Assembly (NCBI RefSeq): GCF_900115045.1
Contig: NZ_FOVC01000004.1
Coordinates: 186,001-250,000 of the forward strand
Direction of reading: 5' to 3'
DNA: 64,000 nucleotides
Origin: Izhakiella capsodis
GTDB taxonomy: Bacteria; Pseudomonadota; Gammaproteobacteria; Enterobacterales; Enterobacteriaceae
In this document: positions 34,545-42,335 of the stretch, piece after piece
How the letters are laid out: each line of letters starts with the position of its first letter
Numbering within the stretch: position 1 is the first letter of the stretch
Notes under the pieces: model-generated
Told to the model about the DNA's origin: nothing
Databases searched by the model: none
The model's input: only the letters and a program-made list of their open reading frames with translations
Position numbers and translations under genes: made by a program

Positions 34545-34997
34545 TTAAAAGTGGGGGATCAGATTCGCCTTCTGAATATTGCTCAGTGCGAACACTTCAT
34601 CGTTACCCTCAACGGCTACAATAATCATCTCACCGTCGACAGACTTAATTATACCCTGCCATTTGCGGCGGTTTTGTACAGCCATCCGTAATACGAGACT
34701 GACTTCCTCGCCCTTAAAGCGAACATAATGTTCAGCTGTGAACATCGGGCGGTCGAGCCCGGGCGAAGAAACTTCGAGGTTGTAAGCGACACTGATTGGA
34801 TCTTCAACATCAAGAATCGCACTGACCTGATGGCTGACATCGGCGCAATCATCGACAGTAATACCCTCGTTACTATCAATATAGATACGCAGCGTTGATG
34901 TGCGCCCGCGCAAGAATTCAATACCAACTAATTCATAGCCAAGCGCTTCAACGGGAGCGGAAATCAGCTCTGTCAATTTTTGCTCTAATGTGGACAA
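34545..34997 (-). CDS. rimP: Ribosome maturation factor RimP
   Basis: RimP assists 30S assembly near the head pseudoknot. It has 150 residues from a TTG start at 34997, the E. coli length and start codon (STLEQKLTE). GGAGG lies 5 nt before the TTG; a GTG at 35003 would place the ribosome-binding site too close. It is the first protein gene after metY, behind a leader with two terminators, so its expression, and that of nusA and infB, depends on read-through or a promoter in the leader. Confidence 0.96.
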   Translation of the reverse strand: MSTLEQKLTELISAPVEALGYELVGIEFLRGRTSTLRIYIDSNEGITVDDCADVSHQVSAILDVEDPISVAYNLEVSSPGLDRPMFTAEHYVRFKGEEVSLVLRMAVQNRRKWQGIIKSVDGEMIIVAVEGNDEVFALSNIQKANLIPHF

Positions 34998-35014
34998 GGC
35001 CACCTCCAGGACAT

Positions 35015-35034
35015 AAAAAAAGGGCTTTCAGCCC
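35015..35034 (-). terminator. Leader terminator just before rimP
   Basis: On the minus strand GGGCT-GAA-AGCCC is followed by seven T residues. It ends only about 18 bp before the rimP start and in front of its ribosome-binding site. A terminator this close to the gene it precedes suggests attenuation or regulated read-through of the rimP-nusA-infB operon. Confidence 0.85.
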
Positions 35035-35056
35035 AGTAATGCAATTGCCTGATAAC

Positions 35057-35078
35057 AAAAAACCCCGATAAATCGGGG
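35057..35078 (-). terminator. Second leader terminator after metY
   Basis: On the minus strand CCCCGAT-TT-ATCGGGG (7-bp stem) is followed by TTTTTTG. It lies 130 bp downstream of metY and about 40 bp upstream of the terminator that precedes rimP, giving a tandem pair. Confidence 0.88.
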
Positions 35079-35100
35079 CTTTATGCGACTGGACCCTGTA

Positions 35101-35117
35101 TGTCGCAATATGCGACA
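35101..35117 (-). promoter_or_regulatory. Perfect palindrome in the metY-rimP leader
   Basis: TGTCGCATATTGCGACA (minus strand) is a perfect 7-bp inverted repeat with a 3-nt centre. It lies about 90 bp after metY and before the tandem terminators. It could be a protein operator or an RNA hairpin; no regulator can be named. Confidence 0.5.
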
Positions 35118-35208
35118 CGGCACACTATCCAGAAAATTTTTTTTTAATATCACTCGTATGCGTTCATAAATGCCTACGGTATTTTTGAAAAAAAATTCTA
35201 TGGGAAAG

Positions 35209-35285
<77 letters not shown>

Positions 35286-35344
35286 TCCGAAAACGTGGCA
35301 AACACTACACCTAACTTGTATAAAATGCAAGTAAAACTAAGAGT

Positions 35345-35431
35345 TGGTACCGAGGACGGGACTTGAACCCGTAAGCCCAATCGGGCACTACCACCTCAAG
35401 GTAGCGTGTCTACCAATTCCACCACCTCGGC
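35345..35431 (-). tRNA. leuU: tRNA-Leu (anticodon GAG)
   Basis: 87 nt including CCA. The minus strand starts GCCGAGGTGGTGGAATTGG, has the anticodon loop TACCTTGAGGTGG with GAG, a long type II variable arm (TGCCCGATTGGGCT) and ends CCTCGGTACCA. It reads CUU/CUC codons. It lies between secG and metY, only 59 bp from metY; in E. coli argG and yhbX separate the two. Confidence 0.98.
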
Positions 35432-35480
35432 ACTCATTTGCAAATTTTTAACTACATTTACAGAAAAAACCTCAGCCAAC

Positions 35481-35819
35481 TTATTTAGGGATATCGTTCC
35501 CAGGAGCTGGTTTGGCAGGCTGTTCTTGCGAGACCTGCTGACTCTGGGTTGGAGCAGTCAGATTTTCCCACTCACTCCCTTTCTGCGTATAGTTGGTGTT
35601 CAGATTGCCCAGAAGCAAGCTGATAATGAAAAACAAGGTTGCCAGCACTGCTGTGGTACGGGTCATAAAATTACCTGAACCGGAAGAACCAAACAGCGTT
35701 GCAGAGGCACCCGCCCCAAAAGAGGCACCCATATCAGCGCCTTTACCTTGCTGCAGCATGATAAGACCTACGAGGCCAACAGCTACAAGAAGGAAAACAA
35801 CTAACAGAGCGTCGTACAT
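35481..35819 (-). CDS. secG: Preprotein translocase subunit SecG
   Basis: SecG is the small inner-membrane subunit of SecYEG and aids SecA-driven export. It has 112 residues from ATG 35819 (E. coli 110). Two TM helices are seen (about 3-22 and 54-72), with the cytoplasmic loop GKGADMGASFGAGASATLFG between them and a polar C-terminal tail. leuU follows downstream. Confidence 0.97.
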   Translation of the reverse strand: MYDALLVVFLLVAVGLVGLIMLQQGKGADMGASFGAGASATLFGSSGSGNFMTRTTAVLATLFFIISLLLGNLNTNYTQKGSEWENLTAPTQSQQVSQEQPAKPAPGNDIPK

Positions 35820-36050
35820 AATCAACCTTATACTGGCGGCATTAACCGCATCTGAAATAGCTTCAAAACTTTACAGGGATGATATTACTTTCACCCACTG
35901 AAGCGGGTGAGAATACTAACTAATGCCGCCTATCCAGGCAAGCGCAATTTACGCTGAAACGGTTATTTGCAGAAAAAAACGGCAACCCGACAGTTAGAAG
36001 TTCGCCGGATAACTGGAAAATACAACCATTTCGTTGGCCTGTCTCTGCTT

Positions 36051-37385
36051 TCAGACCGCCTTCACTGCTTCGGCTATTTGGTGTGCCAGCTCATTAACCA
36101 GCGTTTTATTCTCACCCTCAACCATTACCCGAATCAGCGGCTCAGTGCCAGATTTACGAAGCAGCACCCGACCTTTTCCATTCAGCGTTTTTTCCACCTG
36201 GTGGGTCACAGCCAAAACGTTTTCATCTTTCAATGGGTCATGCGTACCGCTAAAACGAACGTTTACCAGAACTTGCGGCAGTAGGGTCATACCCGCACAC
36301 AAATCGTGCAGGCTCATATTATTACGAACCATTGCGGTTAGTACCTGCAAACCCGCGACAATGCCATCTCCGGTGGTGGTTTTATCTAGCAAAATGACGT
36401 GTCCGGAATTCTCTGCGCCAAGACGCCAGTCCTTTTCTTTCAGCAGTTCAAGTACATAGCGGTCGCCAACTTTAGCCCTGGCGAACGGAATTCCCAGTTG
36501 TTTTAACGCTAACTCCAGTCCCATATTGCTCATCAGCGTACCAACAACACCACCACGCAGCTGCCCCTGCCGCAAACCTTCACGCGCGATAATATACAGA
36601 ATCTGATCGCCATCTACTTTTAAGCCCTGATGATCCACCATCATCACTCGATCGCCATCACCATCAAAAGCCAAACCCAGATCAGCTTTTTCCGTCAACA
36701 CCCGCTCTTGTAGCTGGCGGGTATCTGTAGCGCCACACTCTTTATTGATATTCATTCCGTCCGGCTGTACACCAATTGAGACCACCTCTGCACCAAGTTC
36801 ACGCAGCACATTGGGCGCAATGTGATAAGTAGCGCCGTTAGCGCAGTCCACCACAATTTTCAGACCATTAAGACTCAATTCACTGGGGAAAGTCCCTTTA
36901 CAGAATTCAATATAGCGACCGGCAGCATCCACAATGCGGCTCGCCCGCCCCAAATCCGCCGACCCTACGCAGGTAAGCGGCTTTTCCATTTCGTTTTCAA
37001 TCGCTTTTTCTATTTCGTCCGGCAACTTAGTACCATCAGTTGAAAAGAATTTGATGCCGTTATCATCGTAAGGATTATGTGATGCAGAAATAACAATCCC
37101 TGCCTCGGCGCGAAAAGTTCGTGTGAGATAGGCAACCGCCGGCGTCGGCATTGGTCCGGTAAAGGCTGCGGAAAGACCTGCTGCTGCCAGACCAGCTTCA
37201 AGCGCAGACTCCAGCATATAGCCGGAAATACGTGTATCTTTACCAATGATCACCTTACGAGAGCCTTGCCCTGCAAGCACTTTACCCGCAGCCCAACCAA
37301 GCTTGAGTACGAAATCAGGAGTGATAGGAAATTCGCCAACTTTTCCGCGAACGCCATCTGTTCCAAAATATTTTCGGTTATTCAT
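36051..37385 (-). CDS. glmM: Phosphoglucosamine mutase GlmM
   Basis: GlmM converts glucosamine-6-phosphate to glucosamine-1-phosphate on the way to UDP-GlcNAc, feeding peptidoglycan and LPS. It has 444 residues from ATG 37385 (E. coli 445). The phosphoserine loop is GIVISASHNPYDDNG (phospho-Ser about 102), the metal loop DGDGDR, the sugar loop GAENSGH and the phosphate loop RKSGTEPLIRVM. Longer in-frame starts would overlap folP and are rejected. It follows folP, as in E. coli. Confidence 0.98.
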   Translation of the reverse strand: MNNRKYFGTDGVRGKVGEFPITPDFVLKLGWAAGKVLAGQGSRKVIIGKDTRISGYMLESALEAGLAAAGLSAAFTGPMPTPAVAYLTRTFRAEAGIVISASHNPYDDNGIKFFSTDGTKLPDEIEKAIENEMEKPLTCVGSADLGRASRIVDAAGRYIEFCKGTFPSELSLNGLKIVVDCANGATYHIAPNVLRELGAEVVSIGVQPDGMNINKECGATDTRQLQERVLTEKADLGLAFDGDGDRVMMVDHQGLKVDGDQILYIIAREGLRQGQLRGGVVGTLMSNMGLELALKQLGIPFARAKVGDRYVLELLKEKDWRLGAENSGHVILLDKTTTGDGIVAGLQVLTAMVRNNMSLHDLCAGMTLLPQVLVNVRFSGTHDPLKDENVLAVTHQVEKTLNGKGRVLLRKSGTEPLIRVMVEGENKTLVNELAHQIAEAVKAV

Positions 37386-37494
37386 AAGACCTTTCATCTT
37401 TCTTAGTATCGGAGTTTCACCCGTTACCCCGTCATCTACACAGCGGCATGCGTTCAGGCTACTCACGTCCACTGGTTTAAGGTTTTGGATATTT

Positions 37495-38343
37495 TTAATG
37501 CGTCCGCCCGCGTTCCCGTTCATTGAGTGTCGCCTCAGCAACTCGCATTGCCTCCACCGTTTCTTTCACATCATGAGCACGTATAATATGCGCCCCTTGC
37601 ATGGCTGCAATAACTGCACAGGCCAGGCTACCACTAAGGCGCTGCGTCGGTCCAACATTTAGCAGTTGCCCAATCATACTCTTACGCGACATACCAACAA
37701 GCAGCGGCAAACCAAAATGGTGATAGTCTCCCAAATATGCGAGCAATTGATAATTGTGAATAAGGTTTTTTCCAAATCCGAATCCCGGATCGAGCAATAT
37801 CTGCGTTTTTTCGATACCAGCCGCCTCACAGCGTGATATTTGAAGGGTAAAAAAGTCGTGCACCGCGCGTCGCACATCCTGATAATCGGGATCCAGCTGC
37901 ATTGTCTTCGGCTCCCCTTGCATATGCATGAGACAAACCGGCAGCCCCGTAGCTGCTGCAGCCTCCAACGCACCAGGCAGCTGAAGTGAGCGTACATCAT
38001 TAATGATATGCGCACCGGCATGCGCTGACTCTTCAATTACTCGTGCTCTGGAGGTATCAACCGATATCCAAACCTCGAAACGTTGAGCAATAGCTTCAAC
38101 AACTGGAATAACGCGATCAAGTTCTTCCTGCTCACTGACCTCAAGCGCGCCGGGACGTGTTGACTCGCCACCTACATCAATGATAGTTGCGCCCGCATTA
38201 GCCATTTCATTAGCATGAGTCAACGCTTTAATCAGGGTATTGTGCTTTCCACCATCTGAGAATGAATCCGGCGTAACGTTAAGTATTCCCATCACGTGAG
38301 GATGTGACAGATCTAGCTCACTCTTTCCTGCGCGGAGTTTCAT
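37495..38343 (-). CDS. folP: Dihydropteroate synthase
   Basis: FolP joins 6-hydroxymethyl-dihydropterin diphosphate to p-aminobenzoate in folate synthesis and is the sulfonamide target. It has 282 residues from ATG 38343. Signature motifs are GILNVTPDSFSDGG (about 21), DVGGESTRPGA, DPGFGFGK and the C-terminal RAHDVKETVEA. A TTG one codon earlier is possible but has no advantage. It lies between ftsH and glmM. Confidence 0.98.
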   Translation of the reverse strand: MKLRAGKSELDLSHPHVMGILNVTPDSFSDGGKHNTLIKALTHANEMANAGATIIDVGGESTRPGALEVSEQEELDRVIPVVEAIAQRFEVWISVDTSRARVIEESAHAGAHIINDVRSLQLPGALEAAAATGLPVCLMHMQGEPKTMQLDPDYQDVRRAVHDFFTLQISRCEAAGIEKTQILLDPGFGFGKNLIHNYQLLAYLGDYHHFGLPLLVGMSRKSMIGQLLNVGPTQRLSGSLACAVIAAMQGAHIIRAHDVKETVEAMRVAEATLNERERGRTH

Positions 38344-38376
38344 CAACGCTTTCTCCTCAGAACTACAGGGTAAAAT

Positions 38377-38402
38377 AAAAAAGCCCCGAAAGGTACGGGG
38401 CT
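38377..38402 (-). terminator. Terminator between ftsH and folP
   Basis: On the minus strand AGCCCCG and CGGGGCT form a 7-bp stem with a 7-nt loop, followed by TTTTTTATTTT. It lies about 45 bp after the ftsH stop and should stop rlmE-ftsH transcripts before folP. Confidence 0.88.
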
Positions 38403-38444
38403 GAGCTTCAGTTTACACTTCCGAAATATTTCATCAGATGTAAC

Positions 38445-40352
38445 TTACATGGTATTTCCTGGATCTACCGTGGTTGGCTCATCAACAGGGCGAGGTGCTT
38501 TCGGTGAACTATTATCGCTGTTATCGCTACCCGGCTCCTCCCATCCGGCCGGAGGCCGCACTTCACGTCGGGCCATCAGATCGTCAATCTGTGGCGCATC
38601 AATGGTCTCATACTTCATGAGTGCATCTTTCATTGCGTGAAGTATATCCATATTCTCGTTCAGAATTTCGCGAGCGCGCTGATAATTTATTTCAATCATG
38701 TGCTTCACTTCCTGATCGATAATGCGCGCTGTTTCATCTGACATATGTTTAGCTTTTGCCACAGAGCGTCCGAGAAAGACTTCCCCCTCCTCTTCCGCAT
38801 ACAAAAGCGGACCGAGTTTTTCGGAGAAGCCCCACTGTGTAACCATGTTACGGGCAAGATTAGTCGCAACCTTGATATCGTTGGATGCCCCTGTTGAAAC
38901 ATGATCAACACCGTAGATAATCTCCTCGGCCAGACGACCGCCATACAGCGTTGAAATCTGACTTTCCAGCTTCTGTCGGCTGGCACTGATTGCGTCACCT
39001 TCGGGCAAAAAGAACGTTACGCCGAGCGCGCGACCTCGAGGAATAATGGTAACTTTATGCACGGGATCGTGCTCCGGCACCAGGCGTCCGATGATTGCAT
39101 GACCGGCTTCATGGTAAGCCGTTGACTCTTTTTGCGCTTCAGTCATCACCATAGAGCGACGTTCAGCGCCCATCATGATTTTATCTTTAGCTTTCTCAAA
39201 TTCAACCATCGAAACTACGCGACGATTACTACGAGCGGCAAACAGCGCAGCTTCGTTTACCAGGTTTGCTAAATCTGCGCCGGAGAATCCGGGAGTGCCA
39301 CGCGCGATAATCGCAGCATCAATATCAGTCGCCAGCGGCACGCGGCGCATATGTACTTTCAAAATCTGCTCGCGTCCGCGCACATCAGGCAATCCGACGA
39401 CTACCTGACGGTCAAAGCGTCCAGGCCGCAGCAACGCTGGATCAAGTACATCAGGGCGGTTAGTTGCTGCAATAACAATAATGCCTTCGTTGCCTTCGAA
39501 GCCGTCCATCTCAACCAGCATTTGGTTAAGAGTCTGTTCGCGCTCATCGTGACCGCCACCCAATCCAGCTCCACGCTGACGGCCAACTGCATCAATTTCA
39601 TCAATAAAAATGATACAAGGCGCCGCTTTTTTGGCTTGTTCAAACATATCTCGTACGCGTGAGGCACCCACGCCGACAAACATTTCCACAAAATCGGAAC
39701 CAGAGATAGTAAAGAAAGGCACTTTAGCTTCACCCGCGATGGCCTTAGCAAGCAGAGTTTTACCTGTACCTGGAGGGCCTACCATCAACACGCCTTTTGG
39801 AATTTTACCACCCAGTTTCTGGAAACGGCTTGGCTCACGCAGATATTCCACCAACTCACCCACTTCTTCTTTAGCCTCATCACAACCAGCTACGTCTGCA
39901 AGCGTTGTTTTAATCTGGTCCTCAGTCAGCATCCGCGCCTTGCTTTTACCAAAGGACATGGCACCTTTACCACCTCCCCCCTGCATCTGGCGCATAAAGA
40001 AGATCCAGACACCAATCAGCAACAGCATGGGGAACCATGAAATGAAGATAGTGGTAAGCATACTCGGTTCTTCAGGCGGATCGCCTACCACTTTGACATT
40101 TTTAGTCAAAAGGTTATCGAGCAACTTGGGGTCGTTGATAGGAATATAGGTCGTGTATCGATTACTGTCTTTTTTGGTTACGTTGATTTCACGCCCGTTA
40201 ATACGTGCCTCGCGGATCTGATCCTGATTCACTTCCTGCAGGAAGGTTGAATAATCAACCCTACGACTATTAGACTCGCTGGGCCCAAAGCTCTGGAATA
40301 CCGACATCAGCACAACCGCGATGACTAACCAGAGAATCAGGTTTTTCGCCAT
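38445..40352 (-). CDS. ftsH: ATP-dependent zinc metalloprotease FtsH (HflB)
   Basis: FtsH is the membrane-anchored hexameric AAA+ protease that degrades LpxC, sigma-32 and misfolded membrane proteins. It has 635 residues from ATG 40352 (E. coli 644; the C-terminus here stops at DPGNTM, shorter by a few residues). TM helices are at about 5-24 and 100-119. Walker A is GPPGTGKT, Walker B FIDEIDAVG, the second region of homology ATNRPDVLDPALLRPGRFD, and the zinc motif HEAGH. It is co-transcribed with rlmE from an apparent sigma-32 promoter. Confidence 0.98.
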   Translation of the reverse strand: MAKNLILWLVIAVVLMSVFQSFGPSESNSRRVDYSTFLQEVNQDQIREARINGREINVTKKDSNRYTTYIPINDPKLLDNLLTKNVKVVGDPPEEPSMLTTIFISWFPMLLLIGVWIFFMRQMQGGGGKGAMSFGKSKARMLTEDQIKTTLADVAGCDEAKEEVGELVEYLREPSRFQKLGGKIPKGVLMVGPPGTGKTLLAKAIAGEAKVPFFTISGSDFVEMFVGVGASRVRDMFEQAKKAAPCIIFIDEIDAVGRQRGAGLGGGHDEREQTLNQMLVEMDGFEGNEGIIVIAATNRPDVLDPALLRPGRFDRQVVVGLPDVRGREQILKVHMRRVPLATDIDAAIIARGTPGFSGADLANLVNEAALFAARSNRRVVSMVEFEKAKDKIMMGAERRSMVMTEAQKESTAYHEAGHAIIGRLVPEHDPVHKVTIIPRGRALGVTFFLPEGDAISASRQKLESQISTLYGGRLAEEIIYGVDHVSTGASNDIKVATNLARNMVTQWGFSEKLGPLLYAEEEGEVFLGRSVAKAKHMSDETARIIDQEVKHMIEINYQRAREILNENMDILHAMKDALMKYETIDAPQIDDLMARREVRPPAGWEEPGSDNSDNSSPKAPRPVDEPTTVDPGNTM

Positions 40353-40407
40353 GTCACTCAAGGGATTAACCTCTTATTACAACTGTGTTAACAGACAGCG
40401 TAGGGTA

Positions 40408-41037
40408 CTATAGTTTGCGCCCTGTCGCTACAATGTACACTTCACGCGAACGTGCGCGCGAAGCTTCCGGCTTACGAATTTTTACTTTCGTAAACAGGGA
40501 GCGAATTTCCCGCAGGTATTCATCAAAGCCTTCTCCCTGAAACACTTTCACTACAAAACTACCGCCGGGTGCCAGGACATCCCGACACATCTCAAGCGCT
40601 AACTCAACCAGATACATTGACCGCGGAATGTCAACCTCTGGCGTGCCGCTCATGTTTGGTGCCATGTCCGACATTACCGCTTGAATTTTTTCATCACCTA
40701 CACGCTCTAACAACGCTTTAATGACTAATTCATCACGAAAGTCGCCCTGAAGGAAGTCAACACCAACAATCGGATCCATTGGCAAAATATCGCAAGCAAT
40801 AATACGCCCCTTTGATCCTATCTGCGTTACCACATATTGGGACCATCCGCCCGGAGCAGCGCCAAGGTCAACAACCGACATTCCAGGTTTAAACAGCTGA
40901 TCACTTTGCTGTATTTCATCAAGTTTAAACCAGGCCCGCGAGCGCAGGCCTTTTTTCTGCGCCTGCTGAACATATTTATCGCTAAAGTGTTCCTGTAGCC
41001 AGCGGCTGGAGCTGGCTGAACGCTTTTTACCAGTCAT
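40408..41037 (-). CDS. rlmE: 23S rRNA 2'-O-ribose U2552 methyltransferase RlmE (FtsJ/RrmJ)
   Basis: RlmE methylates U2552 in the A-loop of 23S rRNA late in 50S assembly and is a heat-shock protein. It has 209 residues, as in E. coli. The SAM-binding motif is VVDLGAAPGGWSQ, and the K-D-K-E catalytic tetrad is visible in part (SDMAPNMSG, FVVKVFQGEG). It is divergent from yhbY and 55 bp upstream of ftsH. Confidence 0.98.
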   Translation of the reverse strand: MTGKKRSASSSRWLQEHFSDKYVQQAQKKGLRSRAWFKLDEIQQSDQLFKPGMSVVDLGAAPGGWSQYVVTQIGSKGRIIACDILPMDPIVGVDFLQGDFRDELVIKALLERVGDEKIQAVMSDMAPNMSGTPEVDIPRSMYLVELALEMCRDVLAPGGSFVVKVFQGEGFDEYLREIRSLFTKVKIRKPEASRARSREVYIVATGRKL

Positions 41038-41114
41038 ACAATTTCCAACTATGATTCATTATGAGCGATAAATAAACCGCTTAAATCAGTACCGTCGATT
41101 TGGTGATACACCGG

Positions 41115-41143
41115 AGATGGCGGTAGAATGCTCCGTTTTCAAT
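41115..41143 (-). promoter_or_regulatory. Probable sigma-32 (heat-shock) promoter of rlmE-ftsH
   Basis: On the minus strand GATTGAAAA is followed after 13-14 bases by CCGCCATCT. This fits the sigma-32 pattern CTTGAAA-N13-15-CCCCATNT with about one mismatch in each box. It lies about 80 bp before rlmE. E. coli rrmJ-ftsH is known to be a sigma-32 operon. Confidence 0.7.
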
Positions 41144-41165
41144 CCCTGTGTAAGTATAAAATACG

Positions 41166-41459
41166 ATGAATCTGAGTACTAAACAAAAACAGCACCTGAA
41201 AGGGCTGGCCCATCCATTGAAACCCGTTGTGATGCTGGGTAACAATGGCCTGACTGAAGGGGTATTAGCCGAAATTGAACAGGCTCTTGACCACCACGAA
41301 CTGATTAAAGTAAAAGTCGCAACAGAAGACCGTGAAACCAAATGCCTGGTAGTAGAAGCCATCATACGCGAGACTGGAGCTGCAAATGTGCAAGTGATCG
41401 GTAAAACACTGGTACTGTACCGTCCATCCCAGGAGCGTAAAATTTCCCTTCCTCGCTAA
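41166..41459 (+). CDS. yhbY: Ribosome assembly RNA-binding protein YhbY
   Basis: YhbY is a single CRM-domain protein associated with pre-50S particles. It has 97 residues, as in E. coli, with the CRM core LKGLAHPLKPVVMLGNNGLT and the GNNG loop. It is read from the region divergent to rlmE and followed by a strong hairpin terminator. Confidence 0.96.
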   Translation: MNLSTKQKQHLKGLAHPLKPVVMLGNNGLTEGVLAEIEQALDHHELIKVKVATEDRETKCLVVEAIIRETGAANVQVIGKTLVLYRPSQERKISLPR

Positions 41460-41533
41460 TTTCCTTGACCCAGCGCCTTACGTCAAGCGACGTTACGTTG
41501 GTCAAACGAACTTGCCATGCTATTTATCACTAT

Positions 41534-41558
41534 AAAAGGCCGCGCGGCGGCCTTTTTC
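41534..41558. terminator. Terminator between convergent yhbY and greA
   Basis: AAAAGGCCGC and GCGGCCTTTT form a perfect 10-bp stem with a 3-nt loop, followed on the plus strand by TTTTTCTTTTC. It serves yhbY and, by its A/T flanks, may also stop leftward greA transcripts. Confidence 0.92.
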
Positions 41559-41610
41559 TTTTCTTTACACATTACGGTCAAAAGTGCTCACAGCGCAGTT
41601 GGCGGCGATA

Positions 41611-42087
41611 TTAAACGTAATCAATCTTGATAATTTCGTATTCGGCATCTCCGCCCGGCGCTTTGACGATAACAACATCGTCCCGCTCCTTACCAATCAA
41701 CCCACGAGCCATCGGTGAGTTAACGGAAATCAGGTTCTGTTTAAAATCTGCTTCATCGTCACCCACAATCCGATAAGTAGATTCTTCGTCATTTTCCAGA
41801 TTTAGCACAGTAACCGTTGCGCCAAAAATGACCCGTCCATTAGCATTCATTTTCGTAACGTCAATCACTTGGGCGTTCGATAGCTTAGCCTCGATCTCCT
41901 GGATTCGTCCCTCACAGAAGCCCTGCTCTTCGCGCGCCGCATGATACTCAGCATTTTCTTTCAGGTCTCCGTGTTCACGAGCCTCAGCAATTGCAGCGAT
42001 AATGCGGGGACGCTTTACCGACTTCAACTCTTCGAGTTCAGCACGCAGCTTTTCCGCACCGCGTAACGTCATCGGAATCTGGTTCAT
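41611..42087 (-). CDS. greA: Transcript cleavage factor GreA
   Basis: GreA rescues backtracked RNA polymerase by stimulating cleavage of the RNA 3' end. It has 158 residues, as in E. coli. The N-terminal coiled coil has the acidic tip around residue 41-44 (EHGDLKENAEYHAAREEQ), and the C-terminal FKBP-like domain follows (FGATVTVLNLENDEE). It is divergent from dacB across a leader of about 250 bp. Confidence 0.98.
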   Translation of the reverse strand: MNQIPMTLRGAEKLRAELEELKSVKRPRIIAAIAEAREHGDLKENAEYHAAREEQGFCEGRIQEIEAKLSNAQVIDVTKMNANGRVIFGATVTVLNLENDEESTYRIVGDDEADFKQNLISVNSPMARGLIGKERDDVVIVKAPGGDAEYEIIKIDYV

Positions 42088-42193
42088 CTCAATACCTCGT
42101 CAAATCAATCCTATTTAAAACATCGTCATCCTGACCGGTGATTGCAGAAAGCGCTCTGCCGCGCCTGTTATCAAATTTAAAAACGAAAGAAAC

Positions 42194-42215
42194 CTGACCC
42201 GGAGCGTATCCAGGC
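42194..42215 (-). promoter_or_regulatory. Possible greA leader hairpin (GraL-like)
   Basis: On the minus strand CCTGGATACGCTCCGGGTCAGG can fold (CCTG/CAGG and GGA/TCC alternatives) and is followed by TTTCTTTCGTTTTT. In E. coli the greA leader contains terminators that release the small RNA GraL. Position fits, but the stem is weak, so this is only a candidate. Confidence 0.35.
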
Positions 42216-42335
42216 CAGAAAGTCATTTTGCATTTTGATACGTATTTTACCCAGGAGTTCCCCCCGGGTCATCGTTTACTTTGCACCTCAATGCACCGTA
42301 GTATGACAGCACCATCTGCCTTTTGCCGCGAAATT

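Noticed and set aside
39610..40149. 179-codon plus-strand frame opposite ftsH
   Set aside because: ftsH is conserved over the whole stretch; the opposite frame is a shadow of its codon pattern.
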